Below are positions 40,960 to 50,064 of a stretch of 64,000 nt of DNA, in pieces (the first letter of the stretch is position 1; each line of letters begins with the position of its first letter). Under the pieces are notes generated by a model. The model ran no database searches. It saw nothing but the letters and a program-made list of their open reading frames with translations, and was not told the DNA's origin. The translations under genes were made by a program, and so were the position numbers. Source of the DNA: Heliobacterium chlorum (lineage in GTDB: Bacteria; Bacillota; Desulfitobacteriia; Heliobacteriales; Heliobacteriaceae); NCBI RefSeq assembly GCF_014502795.1, contig NZ_JACVHF010000015.1:1-64000 (forward strand). Reading direction: 5' to 3'.

Positions 40960-41121
40960 AACACAAGCTCCTTCCGACAAAATTATTGATCTTTAATATA
41001 ATTATCGAAGTGAACTTGTATTTTCTTAACGTTTTTCTGGCTATAGGGTCGGAAATTTCTAGAAAGTTTTAGAATATTAAAGGGCATACTGAACAGAAAT
41101 TTGTTGAATCTAGGTAACTAC

Positions 41122-41350
41122 ATGGAAAACTTTGAGATAATTCAACAGACAAGAGAAACGCTCGGACAATTAGTGATTAGCAGGTATCTCTCTACAGAAC
41201 TGTTTTCTTTCAACTAGTGGCTTCTAGTAGCGATCTTAATCGGAACCTACGTCGTGTGGTGGAAACTCATAGATAAAAAAAGGCTAATGGAACTCCTTTT
41301 ATTCTGCTCTTTTGTAGCGGTCTCTGTCACTTTTGCGGAAGGTCTTTTTT
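41122..41350 (+). pseudogene. CBO0543-family membrane protein remnant
   Basis: ATG 41122 opens ENFEIIQQTRETLGQLVISR; TAG at 41215-41217 interrupts; the frame then continues WLLVAILIGTYVVWWKLIDK and KRLMELLLFCSFVAV, which is the CBO0543-family pattern. Homology ends where the 3' end of the kinase gene begins on the other strand. Truncated and stopped, so non-functional. Confidence 0.65.
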
Positions 41351-42872
41351 ACGACTTTATCATATTGCTTACAATTTCAAACCTAGCAAGATTTGTATTG
41401 CTAGCTGTGTTAAAGCGACAGCTCTCCGCAGAAGGCGTTTCAAGCAGACATTTAATAAGCCCCGTTCTACAACCAGCTACAAGGCCAATAGATCCTTGAA
41501 TTGAAGCGTTATTTCTCTCGGCAATGCTATAGCAAATGGCCAGACCTAATCCCGTTCCAGTATCTTTCGATGTAATAAACGGAGTACCCAACTTGTCTAA
41601 TATTTCCGCTTTTATTCCAGTACCTTGATCTTTTATTTCAAGGATTAATTCGTTTCCCTGTACACTCGTCTTTAGGAAGAGAACCCCACCTCGCATCGCT
41701 TCAAAACCATTACGCACCAAATTAAGAATCAGTTGTTTGATTTCTCTTTCGTCTACTATAATATTGAAAGAATCATCGGCAACCTCGAATAGCACATCAT
41801 TATTTGACTGGAAAGCGTCGGAGGTAATAAGGGCTTTTAGGGATAGTATTATAGTTTTCAAAGATTCAGGCTTTTTTTGAACTGTTTTCGTTTTTGAAAG
41901 AGAAAGAAAGTCGCTGATAATTTGATTCGCTCTATCAAGCTCTTGGATCATTATACTCAGATGCTCACTATATTCGGTAAACTCTTTCTTACTTTGAAAT
42001 ATTTGCAGAAAACCTCTTACGCTTGTTAGCGGGTTCCGTATTTCGTGTCCAATCCCTGCTGCTAATTGCCCAATCAAGTTTAACCGGTCTAAACGAAGAA
42101 CTTCCTTTTCAAGGAATTTTCTTTCGGTAATATCATTAACTTGTACTAAGTGACAAGGGATTTGACATATTAAGACGCTTTCAGCAGATAATAATACGGT
42201 AATAATTTTGTTAGACTTAGTTCTAATATTTACTTCATAATTATGAACCCGACCGGATTGACGTAAATTATAGAAAATCGAACTCCTATCGTGAATATCT
42301 TCGTAAAAATTTAATGTTTTAGAATTGTATCCTATGATTTCTTCACGTCTATATCCAAGAGTCATGCAAAATCTTTCATTAACGTCAATAATTGTTTCAT
42401 TTACGGTGTCGATAATAGCCATCGGAATGGGACTTGCACTAAAAACCCTTCGAAATTTTTCTTCGGAAATTCTGTAAGAGTCTTCAGCTGCTTTTTGTTC
42501 GGATTTATCTCTCCAAGAAACAGCAACGGAATCTCCGTATTTTACAATTTGTAGTTTACTCACTAATTTAAGACCAAGATAGTTTACTGATTCTAATGTA
42601 TCAACAGTATACGGAACACCGGTCTGCATGACATCAGATAATGTAAGAAATAAGTTTGTTTTGTCAAATGATGGAATTAGATCCGACATTCTCTTACCAA
42701 TAACTTTATCCTTATCGATAACAATAAATTGAATAGCCGACCTATTAAGATACTCAACTGTGAAATCCTCAATTCGGTCGTACTCATTGTAAATTGCTTT
42801 ATATAAGCCAAAACAGTCAACCAAGTTGTCCAGTAAATAGATTGTTTCTTCTGGGAGGATTTTTTTATTCAT
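41349..42872 (-). CDS. PAS-domain sensor histidine kinase, C-terminus altered
   Basis: 507 residues, no membrane segment. Two PAS-type domains (about 10-125; 135-255, with FRRVFSASPIPMAIID) precede HisKA (GQLAAGIGHEIRNPLTSVRG, phosphorylated His) and HATPase (LILNLVRNGFEAM, IKDQGTGI, GTGLGLAICYSIAERN). After SIAERNNASIQGSIG the usual closing strand G-T-x-F is absent and about 40 unrelated residues follow, which lie opposite the CBO0543 remnant. Resembles sporulation-type kinases (KinA/KinE-like). Function may be reduced. Confidence 0.83.
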   Translation of the reverse strand: MNKKILPEETIYLLDNLVDCFGLYKAIYNEYDRIEDFTVEYLNRSAIQFIVIDKDKVIGKRMSDLIPSFDKTNLFLTLSDVMQTGVPYTVDTLESVNYLGLKLVSKLQIVKYGDSVAVSWRDKSEQKAAEDSYRISEEKFRRVFSASPIPMAIIDTVNETIIDVNERFCMTLGYRREEIIGYNSKTLNFYEDIHDRSSIFYNLRQSGRVHNYEVNIRTKSNKIITVLLSAESVLICQIPCHLVQVNDITERKFLEKEVLRLDRLNLIGQLAAGIGHEIRNPLTSVRGFLQIFQSKKEFTEYSEHLSIMIQELDRANQIISDFLSLSKTKTVQKKPESLKTIILSLKALITSDAFQSNNDVLFEVADDSFNIIVDEREIKQLILNLVRNGFEAMRGGVLFLKTSVQGNELILEIKDQGTGIKAEILDKLGTPFITSKDTGTGLGLAICYSIAERNNASIQGSIGLVAGCRTGLIKCLLETPSAESCRFNTASNTNLARFEIVSNMIKS

Positions 42873-43033
42873 TACTCTTCATACCTCCCTGTTAGACGAG
42901 TTTACAGCAACATTCTACAAAGGAATTGAATATCCTTCAATATTTTATAAGCGGATCAAGATTTCTCTACAAAACATCCTCGTTGACTTCCTCCCCCACT
43001 AGAGCGATGATGTCACTGCGGCAACCGCCCACC

Positions 43034-43330
43034 AAGGAGGAATGAATATCAAGAGATAACCTGCCCCAACATAAAATTAAAAACTTAATTCCGCAAAGAT
43101 TTTTCACTGTCGAGATCAAACGACACGCATTTGACTCATATATCTTACCTGATGGCCCAGTGCATGATAGGTCAGCAGCAAGGAGGAACGGATATCGAGG
43201 AATAGCCGGCCCCAACATAAAATTAAAAAAATAATTCCGCAATGATTCTACCGTCGAATCAACGACAAGCATTTTGCTTCAACTATTTTATATATTGGTC
43301 CGGTGCATGATGGACCGAATCATAAGGAGG
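43034..43330. repeat. Imperfect tandem repeat of about 145 bases
   Basis: AAGGAGG occurs at 43034, 43180 and 43324. Between them CCCCAACATAAAATTAAAAA and TAATTCCGCAA recur in the same places, and before the last two AAGGAGG a GTGCATGAT-centred hairpin is seen (GGTCC...GGACC in the last). Two full units plus the start of a third. Confidence 0.75.
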
Positions 43331-43948
43331 GAGTTTTTATCGGGTAATGGCTGGCTGGGTTCCTTTAATTAAAGACAGCAACGAATCAAAACTCGAGTCC
43401 GCAGAAGAGGTCTGCCTAATGGTCCCGCCAAATAGTCAATCGAGGGAGGTCGATAGCTGGGCCATATCGGAACTGCCAGTTTGGTATAAATCGAATATTG
43501 GACACGTTGCTTCACGGGGCTATGAATTCCGGCTGGGAGTACGGATTCAGATAACCCGGGGGAATACGATGGCAGCGTAACCTGCAAAATCCTCTAAGCA
43601 TATAGTCTTTAGAACGTCTTGCAGGCTTACCGTTCGGCAAAACGAGTGGGCCAATACGCAATGAACCACTTGCCGAAGTCCGGCCACGTAACCGAAACCA
43701 TCGGCCATGGCAGTTTTGCCGGTAAGCCATCAGCGAACTTCGACATACCACTGGGAGTCCAGTCTGTCCGAACAGCCGACAGGCGACTTAAACCGCTAAT
43801 CATGGAGGCCAGTCTGCCCTATCGACCAACAGCGAAGTCCGCCCATCCGTACTGGAGGATACGTCCGACCACTTATCAAGCGAGGGTTCTTTAATCTTCT
43901 GACCGTCGCTTATTTGGCGTGGGCTTTTTTAGTTATCAAAGAGCGAAA

Positions 43949-43971
43949 CAGCCCCCGTTGCCGGGGGACTG
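43949..43971 (-). terminator. Terminator-like hairpin
   Basis: CAGTCCCCCGG-CAAC-GGGGGCTG followed by TTTCGCTCTTT on the minus strand, after the short coiled-coil debris. Confidence 0.6.
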
Positions 43972-44158
43972 CGTTGGCGTTATTCAGCTTTTTCGGGCTA
44001 AGCCATGTTCTCGTTGAGCTTCTCGATGTTCTGATTCAACCGGTTCAGCTGTTCGGCGATGATCCTCCCTGCTGTTGTTGCGAGGCAGGTACAGCTTATC
44101 TAGGAAGCGTAACTAAGTAAAGTTAATTTAATTTCAATGACAAATGACTTCAAAAAGT

Positions 44159-44446
44159 TTACTCTTCATAACAAACATTAGCCGCGGCTGATAATTTGCT
44201 TTTAAGTTGATTACCAATCTTGACATGTACCGGATGAGGTAAGTATGTCTGGAAGTCGTCCATAGAATCAAATTTTGCAATAAGGGAAATATCATACGAA
44301 GACTCAGCATGACGAATGTCCACAAAAACTTTTAAGTCGCGAATAACCTCAATCCTTCCATTCATGCTTAACAGTAGTTTTCTCGTATTTTCGATACTTT
44401 CGCTACTTCTATCATGGAGCTTTAACAGCAGGTTATGAACAATCAC
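44159..44446 (-). CDS. Dabb (stress-responsive A/B barrel) protein
   Basis: 95 residues matching the Dabb fold: VHNLLLKLHDRSSESIE at the start, VFVDIRHAESSYDISLIAKF and FQTYLPHPVHVKIGNQLKS. Small dimeric ferredoxin-like barrel, role often unknown. Stands alone within the accretion zone. Confidence 0.82.
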   Translation of the reverse strand: MIVHNLLLKLHDRSSESIENTRKLLLSMNGRIEVIRDLKVFVDIRHAESSYDISLIAKFDSMDDFQTYLPHPVHVKIGNQLKSKLSAAANVCYEE

Positions 44447-44621
44447 TTATTTATTTTCCTCCCATTCTTTTTTGGACTGGTCTAATTAAAGTATACCAGT
44501 TGGTTTGGAACTCAAAAATACGAAACAAACCATTACTAGCAGTATCTTCCCTCAATAAAGATCGATTCATGAGGGGACCGCCGTTAGGCGATCCTCTCCT
44601 TTCTCCCATTCGACTTTATCC

Positions 44622-44972
44622 CTATAAAGAAACAAGGTAAGCCCCGATCATTAAGAACAATCCACCTATCCACCTGACCGTGGGCACATACTCCGAAAAC
44701 ACCAGCCAACCAACGATAATTCCGAGGAAATGAATTAGCCCTCGTGCCGGGAATGCTGTGCTGAATGGGACCATTGTTAGCAACTTGAACCACACCGGCA
44801 AAGCGAGAGTAAGTAACACCACGCCACCGAGGATACCGGGAGACGTGGCGGCTTTGAGCAAGTTTGCAAACTCAAAACCGCCCATTCGGTCTAACTCCAA
44901 TCGGATAAGGGTCTGCCCTGCTAAAATTAGGGAGATGTTCAATAACAGCAGCAACCATGCTTTTAGACTCAT
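44622..44972 (-). CDS. EamA/SMR-like small membrane transporter
   Basis: 116 residues with four predicted membrane helices: WLLLLLNISLILAGQTLIRL, GILGGVVLLTLALPVWF, then AFPARGLIHFLGIIVGWLVF and a final WIGGLFLMIGAYLVSL. This is half the size of a DMT transporter, so it works as a dimer if functional. ATG 44972 behind AGGTGG overlaps the end of the methyltransferase pseudogene. Substrate unknown. Confidence 0.75.
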   Translation of the reverse strand: MSLKAWLLLLLNISLILAGQTLIRLELDRMGGFEFANLLKAATSPGILGGVVLLTLALPVWFKLLTMVPFSTAFPARGLIHFLGIIVGWLVFSEYVPTVRWIGGLFLMIGAYLVSL

Positions 44973-45642
44973 CGATCCACCTGTTTCTGAGGATTGCCTC
45001 GAAATATCGTTAAGATATCCATGATTACCGGCTCGTGTGCGGGTTTGATCGATGTCCCCCACCCGTCCCATTTCTTTGCGAGGTCAGTCGATGGTTCCGT
45101 AATATAATGAACGATCTTCCCTGTCTGTTCCCCGGCAAACAGCGACGAACCATAGGCCCTACCATGACCATTACGCTTATCCGGTACTTCCCGTTCGCCG
45201 ATGGAATGCCGTTCCACTCCGGCTCGTTTATCGAAAGCTTTACTCACGTCCATGCTTTTGGGAAAGACGCTAGTGTATAGCCATTCAAGAACATCTCTGA
45301 TTTCAAACCCGGCCATACGCAGGGCGATGGTCATCAGTCTTGGGTTCGAGTGCCTGAGAAGCAAAGGATGTGGCCGCCGGGCTTCAAGACGCGGAACACC
45401 TCTCGCCAGACGGCCGGTCCCGGGACAAATGAGTCCCAGGACTTACCCATGAAGCCTTTGGCTTGGTGAGTGTAATACTCACCGGCCATCCACTTTGAGA
45501 GAACTTCTCGAATGTTCGGCTCTTTGGAAAGACCGTAAGGTGGGTCTGTTACACAAGAGTCAACGGAATTATCGGGAAGTGTTTTAAGGGTATTTATGCA
45601 ATCTCCTGAGATAACTGAGTTTCTTATAGAATCTAAGTTCAA
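44969..45642 (-). pseudogene. Frameshifted phage DNA methyltransferase
   Basis: The first part has SVDSCVTDPPYGLSKEP (motif IV) to FRVLKPGGHILCFSGTRTQD; the frame then shifts between 45334 and 45364 and continues MTIALRMAGFEIRDVLEWLY, VSKAFDKRAG and GTSIKPAHEPVIM. The remaining C-terminal SAM-binding part is missing. Relics of an amino-methyltransferase of a type common in Bacilli prophages; not functional. Confidence 0.8.
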
Positions 45643-45726
45643 TCTAACCTCTCCTTTTTTTCACTTCTAAAGAAAGACTTTGACTCGTTCCGTCGAATTA
45701 CTCGCATACGGGAGAGGAGGATTATT

Positions 45727-46230
45727 TTGAAAAAGGTATACATGATTGCCCTTATCCTTTTAGTTGCGATTCTCACGGGATGTACTAGCCCAAAAGCAAC
45801 GCCCGAAAATGTCGCAATGCCAGATAACTTCGGATTCATACTAAAGTACGGCTATGGCCCGAAGAAGAATGAGTTGAATACTATGGAAGGTACTTTTACC
45901 AAAGACTTAGTAATGATTGATCCAGTCAGCACTGAGCTACGGTTAACCACCGACGAGATGAAAAGTATATACGAAGAGATGGTCAAAATAGATATATTGA
46001 GCTATCCGGATGAGTTTTCTCCCGATTCCGTCGGCCCAAGACCCGCCCAATCTTATGAATTTACCGTTCGTTTCGGAAACACCACTAAAAGAATACTTTG
46101 GAAAGAGGTATCCTATTCAGACTCTAAACAAGCAGTCCAACTAAAGAACTTCATTCGGAAGATTATAGATATAATTGAAAGCAAAGAGGAATTTAAGAGA
46201 TTACCACAAGCTCAGGGGGGTTATTGTTGA
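45727..46230 (+). CDS. Putative lipoprotein
   Basis: 167 residues from TTG 45727 behind GAGGAGG. The signal ends in a lipobox (ILLVAILTGC, Cys about 19). The mature part is alpha-beta with LRLTTDEMKSIYEEMVKID and YEFTVRFGNTTKRILWKEV. Similar small lipoproteins are frequent in Bacilli; no function known. Membrane anchored, outside. Confidence 0.78.
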   Translation: MKKVYMIALILLVAILTGCTSPKATPENVAMPDNFGFILKYGYGPKKNELNTMEGTFTKDLVMIDPVSTELRLTTDEMKSIYEEMVKIDILSYPDEFSPDSVGPRPAQSYEFTVRFGNTTKRILWKEVSYSDSKQAVQLKNFIRKIIDIIESKEEFKRLPQAQGGYC

Positions 46231-46231
46231 C

Positions 46232-46585
46232 TTAACTCGCCTTATCCCACATCGTCTTCGGCAACTTCCCGACGGTATCCATCAGCAACTCATACACGTC
46301 CAGGTCCATTACGTCGGCCTGGGCGTTGTTGTTTTTAGCCACCAGTTGCCGCAGGGTGGGCCGCTGTTCCCGTAGCTTCCGCATCGCCCGGTTATGACCC
46401 TCGATATGGGAACCGTGGTACTCCTTCAACGTATCCCACTTCTCGGGGTCAAGAGTGTGGACAGCCTCAAACATGGAATTGACAATTTCACGGGTTTCAC
46501 CTTGAGCCCCCCGTTCCCAGAGGCGTTGTTTGAACACATTCTTTACAAGGGTTTCCTCGGAGAAATCCAGCATGAATGGTGGCAT
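46232..46585 (-). CDS. Hypothetical protein, possible phage debris
   Basis: 117 residues, helical and charged (LDFSEETLVKNVFKQRLWER, EKWDTLKEYHGSHIEGHN, then DLDVYELLMDTVGKLP). The start ATG has no ribosome-binding site and the upstream DNA contains overlapping open frames, so it may be the 3' part of a damaged gene. No family recognised. Confidence 0.45.
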   Translation of the reverse strand: MPPFMLDFSEETLVKNVFKQRLWERGAQGETREIVNSMFEAVHTLDPEKWDTLKEYHGSHIEGHNRAMRKLREQRPTLRQLVAKNNNAQADVMDLDVYELLMDTVGKLPKTMWDKAS

Positions 46586-46688
46586 TATTACTCCGATTGG
46601 ATACAGCGATCGCTTGCAGGGGTTCTTCTGGATGATTTGTTAGAACTTCATCGCATCGAGCTAACTGCTGTTCCATCATGCGAACTTA

Positions 46689-47087
46689 TCAGCCTGGATT
46701 TTTTGCCTCGTAGGGAATCACGAATCCCCAGGGCTTATTCGCTCGGAAGCCTCCGGCAATTCAGCGATTTCGGATGGTGTAGGTGATGAGGTGGTCGTAG
46801 ACCGTTTTACTCACGCCGATAAAGAGGAATGTTACTGTTTCTCCCCGGATGGGCTCATAGGAATGACCTGCCTTGACCATGCCATTGAGGAACCGGTCGG
46901 TATTGCCCATATCGTCGTATTTACCCAGGTAAAGGGCCGATGCAAAGGCACTGGATTTACGTCCTTTATCGGTGGCTCGCAAGGCAATCACCAGGCCATG
47001 TTGAATTGGTGTGAATGCTTCTTCGACGTAGTTCTCGTTAATAAAGTGTTCACTCTTGTAGATGTCCGACCGGATCAAGATGAACAT
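46689..47087 (-). pseudogene. Phage-type gene with an in-frame stop
   Basis: ATG 47087 reads FILIRSDIYKSEHFINENY, then LRATDKGRKSSAFASALYLG, GVSKTVYDHLITYTIRNR, TGA (46761-46763), and on in the same frame IAGGFRANKPWGFVIPYEAK to a stop at 46689. The TGA probably replaced CGA. The DHLITYxxRxRRIAGGxRA-like part is weakly reminiscent of FAD-dependent thymidylate synthases, but this is not secure. Confidence 0.5.
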
Positions 47088-47195
47088 GAGAATTCCAGCA
47101 AATCTGATCCAAATCGATCTTGAACAGATGTTTGTCCTCCTTTTGAATGATGAAGTTAACAAAGGCTCACACTATAAGAAAAGGGAGGCAATTAA

Positions 47196-47345
47196 ATGTT
47201 TTTCTTTACTGGATTCTTCTCAGGCTTCATTTCAGGGTTCTTCTTCAGCTTGCTAACATTCTTCTTTCCCTGCCATTGTAAAGATCGGTTTCATGATGAG
47301 GACTCAACCTGTATGACCAAAACCTCATGTTCCACGTCTAGTTAG
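47196..47345 (+). CDS. Phe-rich 49-residue membrane peptide
   Basis: ATG 47196 behind GGGAGG: FFFTGFFSGFISGFFFSLLT and then FFFPCHC and a polar Cys/Ser/Thr tail (four Cys in all). One membrane segment. The only plus-strand unit in the prophage debris and has an intact ribosome-binding site. Function unknown. Confidence 0.5.
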   Translation: MFFFTGFFSGFISGFFFSLLTFFFPCHCKDRFHDEDSTCMTKTSCSTSS

Positions 47346-47374
47346 GTGGATACGCTCGTTCAGCGATAACTAGA

Positions 47375-47552
47375 CATCATGGAATACTGGTTGGAACACC
47401 AGTTGGGCCACACGATCGCCTTTTTGATTTCAATGGGTTCGCCACCAAGGTGGATAAGAATCACGCCGATATCTCCGGTATAATCGGCAGCAATCGTTCC
47501 TGGTGTGTTTAGCACGGTCACACCGTGTTTCAATGCCATCCCGTTGAGGGGG
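47375..47552 (-). pseudogene. dUTPase gene fragment
   Basis: The minus strand reads [20 protein letters not shown] then [20 protein letters not shown], which is dUTPase motifs III-IV with the Tyr; a frameshift follows just where KGDRIAQLV should come. N-terminus and the Gly-rich C-terminal motif are missing. It belongs to the second, degraded prophage. Confidence 0.75.
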
Positions 47553-47568
47553 CGTTACTTGAGCTTTC

Positions 47569-48196
47569 ATCAATTAAACTGACACCCTTTGATTACATCT
47601 CGGCCAACATCTTTTTGATGGTTATCGATCTCAGCCTCGACCGCCTCATTGGGAACGGGTATCCTCAACCTTTGCCTCAATCTTTTGGACATTGGTCAAT
47701 CGGCCTTGGTTCTTAAGCACAAGTTCAATGGCCTTCAGCTTTTTACCGTCGCTTTCGCTAGTCAGAACGATACCTTGGAGGATCGTGTAAGTCTCCGCAA
47801 GGAAGTCGTTCAATACAAATTCTGCCACATCATTCTGGTATGCGATGAAGTCGGGCTCTTGTTTCATGGTATAAGGAGCGATCGGTTACCCCAACTTCTT
47901 CAGCAATCTGAGCCATGGTCATCTTGTGGAAATCGTTGGTGGCAAAGATTTCATCAGCTCGAAACTACTGGGCAGACAGCCGATAACCTTTTGACAAGGT
48001 AATCACCTCCATTCTGTAATCCTGTTAATTCCTACGTCTACAGTAAACATTAAAAAACGCTCTGCCCATCAGCGTCGGGCAAAGCGTTGTCATCACAGTC
48101 TTTCGAACGGATATTCTGCCAATATGCTGTTATCTTGTTATCCACGTTCATTCTGCTTATTGGCTGTACCTGCTGTCTTATATTGTTACATCGGGA
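47569..48196. repeat. Degraded duplicate of the prophage small-terminase segment
   Basis: Matches 23720-24340: terminator arm, small terminase gene, upstream terminator (near 48055-48090) and the TATTGGCTGTACCTGCTGT region up to the AT-rich origin repeats, where similarity ends. Indels and substitutions throughout indicate an older, separate insertion. Confidence 0.85.
47593..47997 (-). pseudogene. Small terminase pseudogene
   Basis: Aligns along its length with the gene at 23744-24148, keeping GGAGGTGA and TTG at the start and the ATCTCGGCCAACATC end. Single-base indels near 47620, 47655 and 47865 break the frame, leaving a 73-residue open piece. Confidence 0.85.
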
Positions 48197-48361
48197 TTGT
48201 AAATCGCATATCTCCCGAAACTGTCCGAGTCATATTAGATGAAGCCAATATTACCTATTAGAATACGAAAACGTGGAAAACTTCAAACGATCTAGACTTC
48301 GAGAGTAAAAAAAGAATCGAACCCCTTTACGAAACGCCACCCCAAAGTTACCTCGCCTACC
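48002..48361. other. Gene-free stretch at the end of the duplicate
   Basis: Holds the duplicated terminator and the last traces of the AT-rich repeats (TTATATTGTTACATCG at 48179); nothing recognisable in 48200-48361. Confidence 0.55.
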
Positions 48362-48841
48362 CTACTTTACTGATTTTGGGATGAGCGTTTTCATCATTGT
48401 ATAATTAACAAACACCTGTCCGTTAAGATATTTCTCTCGCTTTTCAACACACTTAAACCCTTTGAGCTCGAAGAAATCCTTTGCGGTAATGCTGGCTTCA
48501 GTGGTGATTGTGGTTACATCAAGTTTCGCCGCCTCTTTTTCAAAAGTTTCTAACAAGGTCGATGCAACACCTTTTCCTTGATAATCTTTATGAACGTACA
48601 GGGTGTGAAGATAGCCTTTTTCTGTTAGATCTCCGAAGCCCAATATTTGTTGGTCTCTTTCGACAACGTACGAGATATTTTCCCTCATGAATCCGGCCCA
48701 TCGTTTTTCATCGGGTTCTAAGGGTGCCCAGGCTTCCAGTTGATCAACTGCATAGTCTCGTGCGTTAACAGTATGGACTGTATCATAGAATAGCTGTAAG
48801 ACTTGAGGTAAATCAGAATCTCGATATCTTCTCACATTCAA
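48362..48841 (-). CDS. GNAT acetyltransferase, YafP-like
   Basis: About 159 residues from TTG 48841, which follows GGAGAG. GNAT features: RRYRDSDLPQVLQLFYDTVH, a central ILGFGDLTEKGYLHTLYVHK and the acetyl-CoA loop DYQGKGVASTLLETFE, then AKDFFELKGFKCVEKRE. Acetylates an unknown amine. The upstream in-frame extension runs into attachment relic D and is not used. Confidence 0.83.
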   Translation of the reverse strand: MNVRRYRDSDLPQVLQLFYDTVHTVNARDYAVDQLEAWAPLEPDEKRWAGFMRENISYVVERDQQILGFGDLTEKGYLHTLYVHKDYQGKGVASTLLETFEKEAAKLDVTTITTEASITAKDFFELKGFKCVEKREKYLNGQVFVNYTMMKTLIPKSVK

Positions 48842-48918
48842 CGTTATCTCTCCGATTCTTTCGGTGATGAACGGATTGAGACTATTATCGTCGGTTACCG
48901 GTAATAAAACAACTGTAT

Positions 48919-48951
48919 TGAGGCGGCAGGTTCGAATCCTGTCCCCAATCA
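48919..48951 (+). other. tRNA-Pro 3' fragment relic D
   Basis: GAGGCGGCAGGTTCGAATCC then TGTCCCCAATCA, a diverged copy of site A in which the acceptor end is mutated. Preceded by ACCGGTAATAAAACAACTGT and followed by TTTTGCTGGGATTTTGTG, as around the other relics. Confidence 0.78.
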
Positions 48952-48984
48952 TAGTTTTGCTGGGATTTTGTGTAGCGGAAAATT

Positions 48985-49308
48985 TTAATCCCCATCCCTA
49001 TTCGTAGGCTCGTCGGGTATAAGGCTTACCCCGGAGTTACCATATGGTGGCGGAGGATCAGCAAATTGCATATAGCCATTAGTGCAAGGATTTGCATAAC
49101 GCATTTGAGGTTCTTCGTTGCCCCCAATGTAATTATGGATAGAAGGTCCTCGTTCTAGTATTTCGACTTGTTGATTAGCGGTATTTTCCCGTGGTTTGAA
49201 GTCGGGGATGTTAGAAGTACTTACATGGTCCCGTAAGACGCTCATAATTAGAATTCCAGATAAAAGGAGTATCACAAAAGAAAATCGAGCTTTCCCTTTT
49301 GTCGTCAT
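48985..49308 (-). CDS. Small exported or membrane-anchored hypothetical protein
   Basis: 107 residues. A basic start and one hydrophobic segment (FVILLLSGILIMSV) are followed by a polar, Pro/Asn-rich exterior part. No family recognised. It interrupts the usual sequence between relic D and its downstream arm and terminator. Confidence 0.55.
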   Translation of the reverse strand: MTTKGKARFSFVILLLSGILIMSVLRDHVSTSNIPDFKPRENTANQQVEILERGPSIHNYIGGNEEPQMRYANPCTNGYMQFADPPPPYGNSGVSLIPDEPTNRDGD

Positions 49309-49410
49309 AATTTATACCCCCAACAATCAACTACCTTATTGACGATTATATTAATTGTTGGGTTCCACACTTGGGTTTTGTACAGTTAGGTAGTCACTAA
49401 CGTTTGTTTT

Positions 49411-49498
49411 TAACGCCCGGAGGAACACCTACGGGGGTTTGGGACAGTTAAAGATCGTGGAATAGTTAATGCCGGAATGAGATGTCCTGGCTTTTTTT
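49411..49498 (+). other. Attachment relic E (arm motif and terminator)
   Basis: AACGCCCGG...ACACCTACGGGGGTTTG, then GGGACAGTTAAAG, and the hairpin GCCGGAATGAGATGTCCTGG followed by C and seven T. Matches the region downstream of relic C; the tRNA part belonging to it is relic D, displaced by the 48985 gene. Confidence 0.7.
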
Positions 49499-49518
49499 GC
49501 GTGTGTTTATAAGATGAT

Positions 49519-49938
49519 TTATTTATTTGTTATTTCAGAAATGGAAATTTGAAGTCGATAGTTTCCGTAGCGTAAAATCTTGTCTAATAGCTTTTCAAGA
49601 TCATCTTGATTCCTTACTCGTGCCTTAAGCCAATAGCACCCTTCCCCACTGATCCGATGAGATTCCACAACCGATTCTTCATGGAGGACAAAACTTTGAA
49701 AAGATTTGTGATCATTACTCTTCATACACACCGTAATCAAAGCTACGATTATTCTGCCCAATTTTTCTTCATTAATTTTTACGGTATAGCCTTCTATGAC
49801 TCCGATTTCTTCAAGACGACGAATGCGAGCAGAAGTGGCCTGTCCAGTCATGTGAACAATTTCTCCAATTTCTTTCCACTGCATTCGGGAGTTTTTACGT
49901 AAGAGTTTAAGTATTTCGAGATCAGTTTGATCGAGCAT
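49519..49938 (-). CDS. Lrp/AsnC-family transcriptional regulator
   Basis: 139 residues: HTH (DQTDLEILKLLRKNSRMQ, TSARIRRLEEIGVIEGYTV) and the effector-binding RAM domain (VALITVCMKSNDHKSF, ISGEGCYWLKARVRNQDDL). Divergent from the MBL-fold gene with a 126-base gap, so it probably controls that gene in response to an amino acid or related effector. Confidence 0.88.
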   Translation of the reverse strand: MLDQTDLEILKLLRKNSRMQWKEIGEIVHMTGQATSARIRRLEEIGVIEGYTVKINEEKLGRIIVALITVCMKSNDHKSFQSFVLHEESVVESHRISGEGCYWLKARVRNQDDLEKLLDKILRYGNYRLQISISEITNK

Positions 49939-50064
49939 TCAAATTCAATCCTTTCAGGATGAAATAAAATTGGCTCATTTCCTTTCATCAGTCCATCGTT
50001 TTTTTCAATGATGATACCTACAATAATTAACAAAGGTCAATAAAAACGATGGAGGGATTTGTTC

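Larger units (their letters stand above)
42873..44158. other. Long stretch without a supported gene
   Basis: Contains tandem repeats at 43034-43330, GTCCG-rich sequence at 43340-43890 without credible coding signal, and a terminator at 43949. A short minus-strand frame near 44000-44070 (IIAEQLNRLNQNIEKLNENM) resembles the end of a phage coiled-coil protein and is taken as debris. Confidence 0.55.

Noticed and set aside
41254-41499. Separate 81-residue membrane protein gene
   Set aside because: It is the downstream half of a CBO0543 remnant interrupted by TAG and its end runs antisense into the kinase gene.
43347-43894. Coding region or diversity-generating retroelement in the GTCCG-rich stretch
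   Set aside because: No reverse transcriptase, no template/variable repeat pair and no consistent reading frame; the short open frames look like chance.
46497-46679. 60-residue minus-strand frame overlapping the 46232 gene
   Set aside because: No ribosome-binding site and no recognisable features; probably a frame of damaged phage DNA.
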